This document shows positions 29,514 to 39,002 of a stretch of 64,000 nucleotides of DNA, one piece after another (the first letter of the stretch is position 1; each line of letters starts with the position of its first letter). Source of the stretch: Pectobacterium actinidiae (GTDB taxonomy: Bacteria > Pseudomonadota > Gammaproteobacteria > Enterobacterales > Enterobacteriaceae). The position numbers and the translations under genes are program-made. The notes beneath the pieces were generated by a model. That model was not told the origin of the DNA. It made no database searches and saw nothing but the letters and a program-made list of their open reading frames with translations. The stretch covers positions 744,001-808,000 of the forward strand of contig NZ_JRMH01000002.1 in the NCBI RefSeq assembly GCF_000803315.1. The letters run 5' to 3'.

Positions 29514-30341
29514 TTACGCTGCGCCGTTTTTCTGGAACCATGACAGCATACGCTGCCAGCCGTCACGTGCGGATTCTTCATGGTAGCTGGGACGGTAATC
29601 GGCATGGAAAGCATGTCCGGCATCGGGGTAGACGATAATATCTGCCGCCGCGTTGGCTGCACGCAGCGCCTGCCGCATGGTATCAACCTGTTCCAACGGA
29701 ATGCCTTCATCTTTCGCGCCGTACAACCCCAGCACCGGAGCTTCCAATTCCGTAGCGATATCGACCGGGTGCTTGGGACTATTCAGCGTTTTCTCACCGG
29801 TAAACTTGCCATACCAGGCAACGGCCGCTTTGAGCTGTGGGTTGTGCGCGGCGTAGAGCCAGGTGATGCGTCCGCCCCAACAGAAACCCGTTATCGCCAG
29901 CTTACTGGCATCGCCGCCTTGTTTAATTGCCCAGTTGGCGGCGCGATCGAGATCGGATAGCACCTGCGTATCAGGCACCTTGTACACCAACTCGGTCAGG
30001 ATTTGCTGAATGTCGTTATAGTGGCTGGGGTCGCCCTGACGAAAATACAGCTCGGGTGCAATAGCCATGTAGCCTTGCTTGGCCAGCCTGCGGCAAACAT
30101 CCTGAATGTGTTGATGAACGCCGAAAATCTCCTGAACCACCAGAACGATAGGGAGCGGCCCATCGTGGTTTGCCGGTCTGGCGATATACGCGGGTAGCGG
30201 CTCACCCTGAGAAGGAATAGTGGTTTCACTGGCAACGATACCGATAGTATCTGTTGTAATGATGGAGGAGGTCTGCGGTTCCACCGCTGGGGATAGCCCT
30301 TGGGGAAGATGTGTGAAGGTCGTCTGTTCATCAGTCTTCAT
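29514..30341 (-). CDS. dlhH: Dienelactone hydrolase family protein (YsgA/DlhH)
   Basis: 275 aa alpha/beta hydrolase. The nucleophile Cys is in AITGFCWGGRITWLYA (G-x-C-x-G-G, the dienelactone hydrolase version of the nucleophile elbow). The likely Asp and His are in LYGAKDEGIP and DAGHAFHADYRPSY. The first ~50 residues are a poorly conserved extension without an obvious export signal. It is found beside udp in enterobacteria, as here, divergent from it. The natural substrate is unknown; dienelactone hydrolysis itself is not implied. Confidence 0.9.
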   Translation of the reverse strand: MKTDEQTTFTHLPQGLSPAVEPQTSSIITTDTIGIVASETTIPSQGEPLPAYIARPANHDGPLPIVLVVQEIFGVHQHIQDVCRRLAKQGYMAIAPELYFRQGDPSHYNDIQQILTELVYKVPDTQVLSDLDRAANWAIKQGGDASKLAITGFCWGGRITWLYAAHNPQLKAAVAWYGKFTGEKTLNSPKHPVDIATELEAPVLGLYGAKDEGIPLEQVDTMRQALRAANAAADIIVYPDAGHAFHADYRPSYHEESARDGWQRMLSWFQKNGAA

Positions 30342-30477
30342 TACGCGCTCTCCTGTGATCGGCCGATTTTCATGGAAAAAGGGATTTCAGAATATCCATG
30401 ATAAATACTATCAATGATTAAAGAATCTACACTAGAAGACAATTAATCGGCAAAAATGACGTCCTTATCTGATAAAT

Positions 30478-30493
30478 AGTGATTTGTATCACA
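30478..30493 (+). promoter_or_regulatory. CRP site 1 upstream of udp
   Basis: AGTGA-TTTGTA-TCACA matches the CRP consensus TGTGA-N6-TCACA at nine of ten key positions. It lies 52 bp centre to centre from the second site. Confidence 0.8.
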
Positions 30494-30529
30494 TTTTTTA
30501 TGTATGTTGATATTTGTTTCTTTTTCATA

Positions 30530-30545
30530 GGTGACTCGCATCACT
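30530..30545 (+). promoter_or_regulatory. CRP site 2 upstream of udp
   Basis: GGTGA-CTCGCA-TCACT, a CRP-type site. Its centre at 30537.5 is about 41 bp before the predicted start near 30579, the class II position. In E. coli CytR binds between two such CRP sites at udp; the 52-bp spacing here would allow the same. Confidence 0.75.
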
Positions 30546-30565
30546 TAAAAAACGTAATGATGCGC

Positions 30566-30571
30566 TAGAGT
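30566..30571 (+). promoter_or_regulatory. Candidate udp -10 box
   Basis: TAGAGT, placed so that transcription would begin about 7 nt later and 41 bp from the centre of CRP site 2. No -35 is needed for a class II promoter. Confidence 0.4.
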
Positions 30572-30671
30572 CTTTGTATTGAACGGACGCTGACTGGCTG
30601 CGAAAGGCTGCCTGGATAAGGCGTCCGGCGCGATTTCTCTGAATACCCAATTGATTGCTCGGGAGGCAGTT

Positions 30672-31442
30672 ATGTCTACATCTGATGTGTTCCATCTTGG
30701 TCTGGTCAAGAACGATTTACAGGGCGCGACGCTGGCTATCGTCCCCGGCGATCCTGAGCGTGTTGAAAAAATTGCTCGCCTGATGGATAACCCGGTACAT
30801 CTTGCATCACACCGTGAATTTACGTCTTGGCGTGCAGAGTTGGACGGCAAGGCAGTGATTGTTTGCTCGACCGGCATTGGCGGTCCGTCAACGTCAATCG
30901 CGGTAGAAGAATTGACACAGCTCGGTATCCGCACTTTCCTGCGTGTCGGCACGACGGGGGCGATTCAGCCCGGCATCAACGTCGGTGATGTGTTAGTGAC
31001 CACTGCGGCCGTCCGTCTTGACGGGGCGAGCCTCCACTTCGCGCCAATGGAATTCCCAGCCGTTGCGGATTTCGGCTGTACCACCGCGCTGGTGGATGCG
31101 GCAAAAGCCTCGGGTGCGGCGTTGCACGTCGGCATCACAGCGTCTTCCGATACGTTTTACCCCGGTCAGGAACGCTATGACACCTTCTCTGGACGCGTTG
31201 TACGTCGCTTCCGCGGCTCGATGGAAGAATGGCAGAGCATGGGGGTGCTGAACTATGAAATGGAATCCGCCACGCTGCTGACCATGTGCGCCAGCCAGGG
31301 GCTGAAAGCAGGCATGATCGCGGGTGTAATCGTGAACCGTACCCAGCAGGAAATCCCAGATGCGGCGACCATGAAACTGGCCGAAACTACCGTCATCAAG
31401 GTATTGCTGGATGCGACTCGCCGGTTGTTAGCGGCTGAATAA
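30672..31442 (+). CDS. udp: Uridine phosphorylase
   Basis: 256 aa from the ATG at 30672 ([35 protein letters not shown]). An ATG seven codons earlier would add residues not seen in the family, and GGGAGG lies just before 30672. It cleaves uridine with phosphate to uracil and ribose-1-phosphate in the cytoplasm, for nucleoside salvage. Phosphate-binding [20 protein letters not shown], the uracil-specific [15 protein letters not shown] loop and the ribose-binding [10 protein letters not shown] are all present. Divergent from dlhH, with tandem CRP sites upstream. Confidence 0.98.
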   Translation: MSTSDVFHLGLVKNDLQGATLAIVPGDPERVEKIARLMDNPVHLASHREFTSWRAELDGKAVIVCSTGIGGPSTSIAVEELTQLGIRTFLRVGTTGAIQPGINVGDVLVTTAAVRLDGASLHFAPMEFPAVADFGCTTALVDAAKASGAALHVGITASSDTFYPGQERYDTFSGRVVRRFRGSMEEWQSMGVLNYEMESATLLTMCASQGLKAGMIAGVIVNRTQQEIPDAATMKLAETTVIKVLLDATRRLLAAE

Positions 31443-31464
31443 GCGAAAAAATTGATGGTATTTT

Positions 31465-31560
31465 GGGCTGGCTATCATCGATGCCAGCCCGTATCCTGAT
31501 AGCCTCTTCAGGTTCATCGGGTTAACCTGCACCGTGCTTAGCACGTGTAATACGGTTGCC
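31465..31560 (+). other. Structured leader upstream of the tyrosine phosphatase-like gene
   Basis: The region downstream of udp holds an 8-bp stem GGGCTGGC / GCCAGCCC (31465-31490), a CCTGA/TCAGG stem, and CGTGC-TTA-GCACG, followed by GTAATACGGT, which can pair with an upstream ACCGT. Several nested hairpins in 96 nt suggest a structured RNA. The first stem may terminate udp, though it lacks a T-run. No known riboswitch class fits well. Confidence 0.45.
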
Positions 31561-31591
31561 TTGCTCGCCTTTCAACCTCGCAAGGAGATGT

Positions 31592-32374
31592 ATGACCGAA
31601 CCAACGTTGCTCCATCCCTCTTTATTACCGCTGGACGGCGGAATCAACTTCCGCGATTTAGGCGGCAACCGCGCTGCTGATGGGCGGCTTATTCGACACG
31701 GTAAACTTTTTCGCTCCGGCTCGCTGGATCTGCTGAGTCAGGCTGACTGTGAACATCTTGCTGGCGTACCTATTTCCCATGTGGTGGATTACCGGGATGC
31801 TGATGAAATTGCGCAGAAGCCCGATGTATTGTGGACTGGCGCTAACTATCACGCTTATCCGGCCAATCCATTACGCCACGAAGTGACGGCTAATCTGGAT
31901 TCACTGGGATCTGATGTGCTGGCGGCGTTTGATTCTCGGGCATTCATGCTGGAGCTTTATCGCCGTTTGCCTTTCAATAACTCGGCCTATACACAGTTGG
32001 TGTCGCTGTTATTACGGCCAGACGAGGGCGGGCTGGTACAGCACTGCGCCGTGGGCAAAGATCGCACGGGTATCGGTTCGGCGCTGGTGATGTTTGCGCT
32101 GGGTGCGGATGAACAGACGGTGATGGAAGATTACCTGCTCACCGAAACGACGCTGACGCCCTTCCGCCAGCAGCTACTGACGCATCTGTCGGCAACGTTG
32201 AATGAGAAAGCGCTGGGACAGTTCTCTTATGTGTTGTCGGTGCAGGAAGAGTTCATCGTGACGGCGTTGCAGGCCATCTACGAACGACATGGTTCGATCG
32301 ATAGCTGGCTTGAAGTGGAATACGGTCTGGATAATCGTGCGCGGAATTATTTGCAGGATAAATATCTGGCGTAA
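31592..32374 (+). CDS. Tyrosine-protein phosphatase family protein
   Basis: 260 aa from the ATG at 31592, which has AAGGAG just upstream; earlier in-frame residues look non-coding. The dual-specificity/tyrosine phosphatase P-loop is complete: VQHCAVGKDRTGIGSAL, i.e. C-x5-R with Cys as nucleophile. The N-terminal INFRDLGG is the mark of the bacterial tyrosine phosphatase 3 family, with HVVDYRDADEIAQKPD as the general acid region. Members have been linked to phosphotyrosine and phosphoinositide hydrolysis; the substrate here is unknown. There is no signal peptide. It is followed by a strong terminator. Confidence 0.88.
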   Translation: MTEPTLLHPSLLPLDGGINFRDLGGNRAADGRLIRHGKLFRSGSLDLLSQADCEHLAGVPISHVVDYRDADEIAQKPDVLWTGANYHAYPANPLRHEVTANLDSLGSDVLAAFDSRAFMLELYRRLPFNNSAYTQLVSLLLRPDEGGLVQHCAVGKDRTGIGSALVMFALGADEQTVMEDYLLTETTLTPFRQQLLTHLSATLNEKALGQFSYVLSVQEEFIVTALQAIYERHGSIDSWLEVEYGLDNRARNYLQDKYLA

Positions 32375-32386
32375 GGTTATTGTTTT

Positions 32387-32415
32387 AGGCCGGTCAGTTG
32401 ACCGGCCTTTATTTT
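32387..32415. terminator. Terminator between the phosphatase gene and ppc
   Basis: Ten-bp perfect stem AGGCCGGTCA / TGACCGGCCT with a 2-nt loop, followed by TTTATTTTT. Placed between convergent genes, so it may serve both. Confidence 0.92.
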
Positions 32416-32429
32416 TACTGCTCTCGAAA

Positions 32430-35069
32430 TTAACCCGTATTACGCATACCCGCCGCGACACCGGCGATCGTCACCATCAGCGCCAGCTCGAGATCGGCAT
32501 CCGGCTGTTCCTGCTGACGTGAGCGGTGAAGTAGCTCAGCCTGCAACACGTTCAGGGGATCGGTGTAGACGTTACGCAGTGCGATAGACTCGGCGATCCA
32601 CGGCAGGTCAGCCATCAGGTGATCGTCGTTGGAGATGGTCAGCACGACCTTGATGTCGGCGGCCAACTGATCGCGCAGCTGTTTCCCTAACGGCCACAGC
32701 TTTTCTTCTACCAGACGCTGATCGTAATACTCCGCCAGCCACAGGTCAGCTTTGGCGAATACCATCTCTAGCATGCCGATACGCGTCGAGAAGAACGGCC
32801 AGTCGCGACACATCGCTTCCAACTGTCCCTGCTTGCCATCATCCACCACTTTCTGCAAACCAGCGCCCGCACCGAGCCACGCAGGCAGCATCAAACGGTT
32901 CTGCGTCCAGGCGAAAATCCACGGGATAGCGCGCAGGCTTTCCACGCCGCCGTTCGGGCGACGTTTGGCCGGACGTGAGCCCAGCGGCAGTTTACCCAGC
33001 TCCAGTTCAGGTGTCGCAGCACGGAAATACGGGACGAAATCTGGGTTCTCACGCACGTATCCACGGTACATATCGCAGGACACGCGAGACAGCTCATCCA
33101 TTACCTCGTGCCATTCCTGTTTTGGTTCCGGCGGCGGGAGCAGGTTTGCTTCCAGAATCGCGCCGGTATACAGCGCGAGGCTGCTAATGGTGACTTCCGG
33201 CAGGCCGTATTTAAAGCGGATCATCTCGCCCTGTTCCGTTACGCGCAGGCCACCTTTCAGGCTACCCGGCGGTTGTGACAACAGCGCGGCATGAGCCGGT
33301 GCACCACCGCGACCGATGGAACCGCCGCGTCCGTGGAACAGCGTCAGCGCTATACCCGCTTTCTCACAGGTTTTGATCAACGCGTCCTGTGCACGGTACT
33401 GCGCCCAAGAGGCAGCCATCACGCCCGCATCTTTCGCAGAGTCGGAATAGCCGATCATGACCATTTGCTTGCCCTGAATAAAGCCGCGATACCAGTCGAT
33501 GCTCAGTAATTGCGTCATGACATCATCAGCGTTGTTCAGGTCGTCCAGCGTTTCAAACAGCGGCGCGACCGGCAGGGCGAACGGGCAGCCAGCTTCCTTG
33601 AGCAGCAGGTGAACGGCCAGCACGTCGGAAGGCGTGCGCGCCATTGAAATGACATAGGCGGCGACAGAACCGATTGGCGCTTTGGCGATGACCCGACAGG
33701 TATCCAGCACTTCTTTGGTATCCGCACTTGGTTCCCAGTAGCGCGGCAGGAGCGGGCGCTTGGAGCTAAGTTCACGAATCAGGAAGGCCTGTTTATCGGA
33801 CTCAGACCAGCTTTCGTAGTCGCCCAGACCCAGATAGCGAGTAATTTCGGCCAGCGCCTCGGTATGACGGGTACTCTCCTGACGCACGTCAATGCGTACC
33901 AAAGGTACACCGAAGCAGCGTACGCGGCGCAACGTGTCCAACAGGCTGCCATCAGCGATAATGCCCATGCCGCAGGCTTTCAGAGACTGGTAGCAGGCGT
34001 AAAGCGGTTCCCAGAGTTGCTCGTTGGTCAACAGCAGATCTTTAGGGGGCAGACGCTCTTCACCTGTCAGGCGTGCTTCCAGATAGCTCAGCGTACTGCT
34101 CAGCTGTGAACGCAATGACTTCATGATGGCGCGGTACGGTTCCTGTACCTCGCTGCCACCGGCACGCTCCAACAGTTCCGGCGTACATTCGGACATCGAC
34201 AGCTCGGAAACCAGCACCTGAATATCACGCAGGAACAGATCGGCGGCTTTCCAGCGGCTGAGTAACAGCACATGGCGAGTGACTTCCGCCGTGACGTTCG
34301 GGTTACCGTCACGGTCACCACCCATCCATGAGGTAAAGCGCACCGGAACCGCATCCACTGGCAAACGGTAGCCGAAAGCCTGTTCCAACTGCTCATCCAG
34401 CTCGCGTAAAAATGCAGGCACGCCTTCCCACAGGCTGTTTTCCACCACGGCGAAACCCCATTTGGCTTCATCTACCGGGGTTGGACGAATTTTGCGGATT
34501 TCATCGGTATGCCAGGACTGCGCGATCAACTGGCGCAGGCGTCGCATGATCTGGTTGCGTTCATAATCAGCCAGATCGTTGTGGTCGAGCTGCTTGAGGC
34601 AGGTATTCACTTCTACCAGCTTGTGGATCAGCGTCCGGCGGGTAATTTCGGTCGGGTGCGCGGTTAGCACTAGCTCAATCGACAGCGATTCCACGGCATC
34701 GCGGATATCGCGGTCGGTCAGATCTTTGCTTTCCTTCAGGCGCTCAAAGGCATTGGAAAGCTGTGCTGGGTTACTCGCTGCTTCACCGTGCGGTGAAATC
34801 GTATGATATTGCTCAGCGGTGTTGGTCAGGTTAAGGAACTGGCTGAATGCGCGGGCAACGGGCAACAGTTCATCGTTAGACAGGTTTTGCAGCGTGGTCA
34901 GCAACTCCTGGCGATGTTTTTCATTACCTGCGCGGGAAGACTTTGACAACTTGCGGATTGTTTCGACTTTATCAAGGATGTTTTCACCCAGTGCTTCTTT
35001 GATGGTATCGCCGAGCAGCTTGCCGAGCATACTGACGTTACTACGCATTGCAGAATATTGTTCGTTCAT
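32430..35069 (-). CDS. ppc: Phosphoenolpyruvate carboxylase
   Basis: 879 aa, normal length. It carboxylates phosphoenolpyruvate with bicarbonate to oxaloacetate, refilling the TCA cycle. Conserved segments: [18 protein letters not shown] (catalytic His), [36 protein letters not shown] Lys region, [14 protein letters not shown] (PEP-binding loop), and the C-terminus ending [10 protein letters not shown], the NTG tail found in nearly all PEP carboxylases. In many enterobacteria ppc adjoins argE; here a sugar cassette lies between them. Confidence 0.98.
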   Translation of the reverse strand: MNEQYSAMRSNVSMLGKLLGDTIKEALGENILDKVETIRKLSKSSRAGNEKHRQELLTTLQNLSNDELLPVARAFSQFLNLTNTAEQYHTISPHGEAASNPAQLSNAFERLKESKDLTDRDIRDAVESLSIELVLTAHPTEITRRTLIHKLVEVNTCLKQLDHNDLADYERNQIMRRLRQLIAQSWHTDEIRKIRPTPVDEAKWGFAVVENSLWEGVPAFLRELDEQLEQAFGYRLPVDAVPVRFTSWMGGDRDGNPNVTAEVTRHVLLLSRWKAADLFLRDIQVLVSELSMSECTPELLERAGGSEVQEPYRAIMKSLRSQLSSTLSYLEARLTGEERLPPKDLLLTNEQLWEPLYACYQSLKACGMGIIADGSLLDTLRRVRCFGVPLVRIDVRQESTRHTEALAEITRYLGLGDYESWSESDKQAFLIRELSSKRPLLPRYWEPSADTKEVLDTCRVIAKAPIGSVAAYVISMARTPSDVLAVHLLLKEAGCPFALPVAPLFETLDDLNNADDVMTQLLSIDWYRGFIQGKQMVMIGYSDSAKDAGVMAASWAQYRAQDALIKTCEKAGIALTLFHGRGGSIGRGGAPAHAALLSQPPGSLKGGLRVTEQGEMIRFKYGLPEVTISSLALYTGAILEANLLPPPEPKQEWHEVMDELSRVSCDMYRGYVRENPDFVPYFRAATPELELGKLPLGSRPAKRRPNGGVESLRAIPWIFAWTQNRLMLPAWLGAGAGLQKVVDDGKQGQLEAMCRDWPFFSTRIGMLEMVFAKADLWLAEYYDQRLVEEKLWPLGKQLRDQLAADIKVVLTISNDDHLMADLPWIAESIALRNVYTDPLNVLQAELLHRSRQQEQPDADLELALMVTIAGVAAGMRNTG

Positions 35070-35312
35070 AGTTACCCTGACCCATCCCTACCATTTTTGT
35101 AAGTTTATTTCACTTGACATATTTTAACGCACTGCCTCCATCTAGCCACGATAAGGCGAGTTCGTCAATTGACGATTCTTTCTTCTCCTTATTCTTTGTA
35201 CTTGCATTAAGGCGGGCTTGGCAATTTGTGAAATTTAATTACAGAGGCTTAGATATTAGGGTAACTAATTAGCGGGTAAGGATGGCGGGGCGCAACGGCC
35301 CCGCGAGTGCGG

Positions 35313-36701
35313 TTACGACTGTCTGGAGGCTCTGACGACCAGAATATAAGTCAGCGTAAAAGAAAGTACGATGGCGATAGCCATGCCAGAGACGGCATAG
35401 CTAAAGTATGGGCCGATATAGGCTGGCAGGCTGAAAATACTGGACAAGATATAGCCATACAGCCGGACGCCGAAGTACGCGATAAACGCCGAGGCAATGG
35501 AACTGGCAACCGTGGCGGCGATAAACGCTTTTTTATACTTCGTCAGCACGCCGAATAGCGCGGGTTCCGTAATACCCAGCAACGCGGACACTCCGGCAGA
35601 CAGCACGACGGACTTATCCTGACGGTTTTTGGCATGGAAATAGATGGCAAACGTGGCACCCGCAATCGCCATATTAGCCATACACATCATCGGCATCAGC
35701 ATATCAAAACCTTGGTCGGAGAAGTTTTGTAGCGCAATGGGCGTCATGGCGTGATGCATGCCGGTCAGGATGGCGACAGGCCGGATGGCACCCACCACAA
35801 AACCCGCGAAGACCGCGGACAGATCGAACAGACTCTGGATAAACAGCGCCAGCAGCTTGCCAAGGTAAATCCCAAATGGCCCGATAACCGTGAGTGACAC
35901 CAGCGCGGCGATAAACAGCGTCAGCGTCGGGGTAAATACGGTTTTCAGCACCGAAGGCATAATGCGATCGACCCAGCGATGGATATAGCTCAGTGCCAGC
36001 ACGGAGAAAATGACCGGGATGACGCTGGCGGCGTAGTTGAACACCGAAATGGGCAGCACGCCCATAAAGTAAAAGGCGCTGACCGCATCAGGGCTTTTGC
36101 TGGCTAAGGCTTTTGCGGCTTCCATTAACGACGGATACATCAGGCAGGCTGCAACGGCCGCTGCCAGATATTCGTTTGTTTTAAATATCTTGGCGGCCGA
36201 GACGGCGAGGAAGAACGGGAGGAAATAGAATACGCCGCTGGCGATCAGATCGAGGACGATCACGGTATCCGTTTTCGCGGAGATCACTTTCATGGCGATC
36301 AATCCGGCCAGCAGGCCTTTGATCATCCCAGCTCCTGCGATGGCAGGCACGATCGGGCCAAATACGCCGGAAACGGTATCCATGAATAGCGAAATCAGCC
36401 CTTTTTTCTGCTTCTGCACGTCTGGCTGTGATGGTGTTGTGGAAGAAAGCGCTGTCGGAGAAAGCTGGGCGGTCAGCAGTTCGTAATACTCATTGACCTG
36501 CGGCCCGATAATAATCTGAAATTGCTCACTCTGGTGCTGTGCACCTAATATGCCTGGCAGACTTTTGATGGCCTCAGTTTGCACTTTACTTTCATCAATT
36601 AAATCAAACCGAAGCCGTGTCATGCAGTGCCAGGCTTTATTAATATTTTCGTTTCCGCCAACCAGTTTAATGATTGACTGAATAACGTCACTTTTTCCCA
36701 T
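35313..36701 (-). CDS. PTS sugar transporter EIIBC, beta-glucoside/trehalose type
   Basis: 462 aa from the ATG at 36701, with GGGGAG 8 nt before it; a longer start would add 7 residues. The N-terminal EIIB domain (residues 1-85) has the phosphorylated Cys at about 26 in AWHCMTRLRF. EIIC follows from about 105 with some ten membrane helices and GITEPALFGVLTKYKKAF, the conserved sugar-binding segment of the Glc superfamily. No EIIA domain is present, so phosphate must come from another protein such as EIIA-Glc. It is divergent from an enolase-superfamily gene. The substrate is unknown; sequence type suggests a glucoside or disaccharide. Confidence 0.88.
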   Translation of the reverse strand: MGKSDVIQSIIKLVGGNENINKAWHCMTRLRFDLIDESKVQTEAIKSLPGILGAQHQSEQFQIIIGPQVNEYYELLTAQLSPTALSSTTPSQPDVQKQKKGLISLFMDTVSGVFGPIVPAIAGAGMIKGLLAGLIAMKVISAKTDTVIVLDLIASGVFYFLPFFLAVSAAKIFKTNEYLAAAVAACLMYPSLMEAAKALASKSPDAVSAFYFMGVLPISVFNYAASVIPVIFSVLALSYIHRWVDRIMPSVLKTVFTPTLTLFIAALVSLTVIGPFGIYLGKLLALFIQSLFDLSAVFAGFVVGAIRPVAILTGMHHAMTPIALQNFSDQGFDMLMPMMCMANMAIAGATFAIYFHAKNRQDKSVVLSAGVSALLGITEPALFGVLTKYKKAFIAATVASSIASAFIAYFGVRLYGYILSSIFSLPAYIGPYFSYAVSGMAIAIVLSFTLTYILVVRASRQS

Positions 36702-37026
36702 GGAATAAACTCCCCGCTGCATAGCCTTATGTTATTTTTGGCTGAATTATTTCCTCAGATAGTAAAATTTAAAAAAATAAAAAACAAACCAATAAAACAT
36801 GATTTTCATCACATGCTTACTTTTTTAAGGCATCTTTTTTGTTTATTTCTTTAAATTGGTCTGGTTTTTTTATCAATTTAACGCGTTTTTCAAACCAAAA
36901 TAAATCTTTTAAATAATAGGTTTACAATAAAAGAAAAAATAAGTAGAAAACAAAAAAAGAAACTGATTTTAGATTGTGTTTTTGCCGGGTAGGGCTATTC
37001 CGGTAAATGCGCTGGAGGATATTTTT
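36702..37026. promoter_or_regulatory. Divergent control region of the sugar cassette
   Basis: 325 very AT-rich nt between the EIIBC and dehydratase genes. A CRP-like site lies at 36798-36813. The half-site ACCAAT occurs at 36788-36793, inverted as ATTGGT at 36855-36860, and as ACCAAA at 36894-36899; these are possible operators for the GntR protein encoded downstream. Operator assignment is a guess. Confidence 0.4.
36798..36813 (+). promoter_or_regulatory. CRP-like site in the sugar cassette
   Basis: CATGA-TTTTCA-TCACA: the right half matches CRP perfectly, and the left half differs at two positions. It is suitably placed about 100 nt upstream of the EIIBC start. Confidence 0.6.
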
Positions 37027-38226
37027 TTGTTGCCGACAATCATTACTGATATTGAATGTCTTGTTACCCGTCCCGACCGCCATAATTTAGTGACGGTGGT
37101 GGTTCACACGGATAAAGGCGTGACGGGTTATGGATGTGCGACTTTCCAGCAGCGCCCGCTGGCTGTCAAAGCGATGGTGGACGAGTACCTCAAACCACTT
37201 TTGCTAGGACGAGATGCCAACCACATTGAAGATCTGTGGCACATGATGATGGTCAACGCTTATTGGCGTAATGGGCCGGTTATCAATAATGCGGTGGCGG
37301 GCGTTGATATGGCGCTGTGGGATATCAAGGGCAAGCTGGCGGATATGCCGCTTTATCACCTGTTTGGTGGGAAATCCCGTGATGCCATTGCCGCTTACAG
37401 CCATGCTGCCAGCGATACGCTGGATGGGCTTTATCAGGAAGTGGATCGGCTGTATGCGCAGGGCTATCGTCATATCCGCTGCCAGTTAGGGTTCTATGGC
37501 GGTAATCCCGATGCGCTGCACAGCACGCGGCAGCCAACGGAGGGAGCCTATTACGATCAGGATCAGTACATGGCCAACACGCTCGCCATGTTCCGTGCGC
37601 TGCGCGAGAAATACGGCGATCGTTTCCACATCCTGCATGATGTTCATGAGCGCTTGTTCCCGAATCAGGCCGTACAGTTCGCCAAAGCGGTAGAAGTGTA
37701 TCGTCCTTATTTTATCGAAGATATTTTGCCGCCCGCGCAAAATGAATGGCTGGCGCAGATCCGCAGCCAGAGTGCGGTGCCGCTGGCGACTGGGGAGTTG
37801 TTTAATAACCCTGCCGAGTGGCAGAGCTTGGTGATTAACCGTCAGGTTGATTTCATCCGCTGTCATGTCTCACAGATTGGCGGGATTACGCCAGCGCTGA
37901 AGCTGGGCGCGTTCTGTCAGAACTTTGGCGTTCGTCTCGCATGGCACTGTCCGCCGGATATGACGCCTATTGGCGCGGCGGTCAACATTCACCTGAATAT
38001 CCACCTGCATAACGCTGCGATTCAGGAATTTGTCGCTTACCCGGAAAATACCCGCAAGGTCTTCCCGCAGGCGGTGGAACCGGAGAATGGCTATCTGTAT
38101 CCGATTGAACGCTCTGGTATTGGCGTGGGTATCGATCTGGACGCGGCGCGGCAGTTCCCCGTTGTCTATCGCCCACACGAGTGGACGCAGAGTCGCCTGC
38201 CCGATGGCACGATGCATACGCCGTGA
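37027..38226 (+). CDS. Enolase-superfamily dehydratase (RspA/mannonate dehydratase group)
   Basis: 399 aa from a TTG at 37027, with GGAGG 8 nt upstream; a second TTG follows directly. N-terminal capping domain, then the TIM barrel. Metal and catalytic residues of this group are seen in [11 protein letters not shown] (Asp and His), YFIEDILPP (Glu), ATGELFNN (Glu) and [13 protein letters not shown] (His, Asp). The group contains sugar-acid dehydratases for D-mannonate and D-gluconate, and many members with little activity. The PTS neighbour and the convergent GntR regulator suggest it acts on a sugar acid derived from the imported sugar. The exact substrate is not predictable. Confidence 0.85.
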   Translation: MLPTIITDIECLVTRPDRHNLVTVVVHTDKGVTGYGCATFQQRPLAVKAMVDEYLKPLLLGRDANHIEDLWHMMMVNAYWRNGPVINNAVAGVDMALWDIKGKLADMPLYHLFGGKSRDAIAAYSHAASDTLDGLYQEVDRLYAQGYRHIRCQLGFYGGNPDALHSTRQPTEGAYYDQDQYMANTLAMFRALREKYGDRFHILHDVHERLFPNQAVQFAKAVEVYRPYFIEDILPPAQNEWLAQIRSQSAVPLATGELFNNPAEWQSLVINRQVDFIRCHVSQIGGITPALKLGAFCQNFGVRLAWHCPPDMTPIGAAVNIHLNIHLHNAAIQEFVAYPENTRKVFPQAVEPENGYLYPIERSGIGVGIDLDAARQFPVVYRPHEWTQSRLPDGTMHTP

Positions 38227-38234
38227 GTGAAGTA

Positions 38235-38948
38235 TTACGGCGACTGGCGGAAATTCAGGTTATCGCGGTTAAAGGGGATGACGTAGGTGCAGGCGTAGTT
38301 GATATCGATGATATCGCTCGATTCGTACACGCGACCGCCCTGTAAAATGCCGCGATTAAGAATATGCATCGCCGCTGTGCCTTTCTTGCAGCCCAGCAGC
38401 TCAGCCTGTGCTTTGGTGACGTTAACCGCCTGATAATGTGTCAGGTAGTGTGAAATCGCATAGCCCTTGCTGAGCACATACTGCTGAATAGAGCTTTCAA
38501 TAATCTTCTGACTCATGTCTGGAAAGTCTGCGGCGGGCATCTTCGATATCTCAATCTGCACCTTACGATTATCGACATAACGCAACCGGCTAAATTCCCA
38601 TATGAACGTATTTTCGCTGATAGCAAAAACCTGCTGCTCTTCCCGATTTGGCAGGCGTTTACGCAGGCTAAGCAAGCGGAATGAGATCTGATTAAATTTC
38701 TTTTCGGTAATTGAGTTATACACCAGCGGGTTGCTGCGTACGCCCTGATTGATGAAGTTACCGGAGCCTTGCACCATATGGATTGCGCCGATGCTGGCGA
38801 GTTTTTCCAATGCCTGACGAATAGTGAAGCGCGACACCCCGTATTCTTCCGCCAACTGGCGTTCTGGCGGCAGCTTTTCCGGCAGCGGATCGGTGTGCTG
38901 ATAGATTTTGCTCAGTAAATCCTGTGCGATGAAATCTTTCTTTTTCAT
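38235..38948 (-). CDS. GntR/HutC-family transcriptional regulator
   Basis: 237 aa from the ATG at 38948. N-terminal winged helix (residues 1-70): LPPERQLAEEYGVSRFTIRQALEKLASIGAIHMVQGSGNFI, the GntR signature. C-terminal UTRA ligand domain from about residue 90 to the end, with the sugar-sensing type features (YESSDIIDINYACTYVIPF). It is convergent with the dehydratase gene, with an 8-nt gap. It most likely regulates the dehydratase and the EIIBC gene; effector unknown. A TTG four codons upstream is an alternative start. Confidence 0.88.
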   Translation of the reverse strand: MKKKDFIAQDLLSKIYQHTDPLPEKLPPERQLAEEYGVSRFTIRQALEKLASIGAIHMVQGSGNFINQGVRSNPLVYNSITEKKFNQISFRLLSLRKRLPNREEQQVFAISENTFIWEFSRLRYVDNRKVQIEISKMPAADFPDMSQKIIESSIQQYVLSKGYAISHYLTHYQAVNVTKAQAELLGCKKGTAAMHILNRGILQGGRVYESSDIIDINYACTYVIPFNRDNLNFRQSP

Positions 38949-39002
38949 TATCTGTCTCAAAATGACCCTGCCAGCATGGCTGACAAGGCCGCTTTCGTCG
39001 GA

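Noticed and set aside
31440..31590. TPP (THI-box) riboswitch before the phosphatase gene
   Set aside because: AACCTG and TAATAC fragments are present, but the CTGAGA segment and the AGGGA closing strand are missing and the order of helices is wrong. The downstream gene is also not a thiamine gene.
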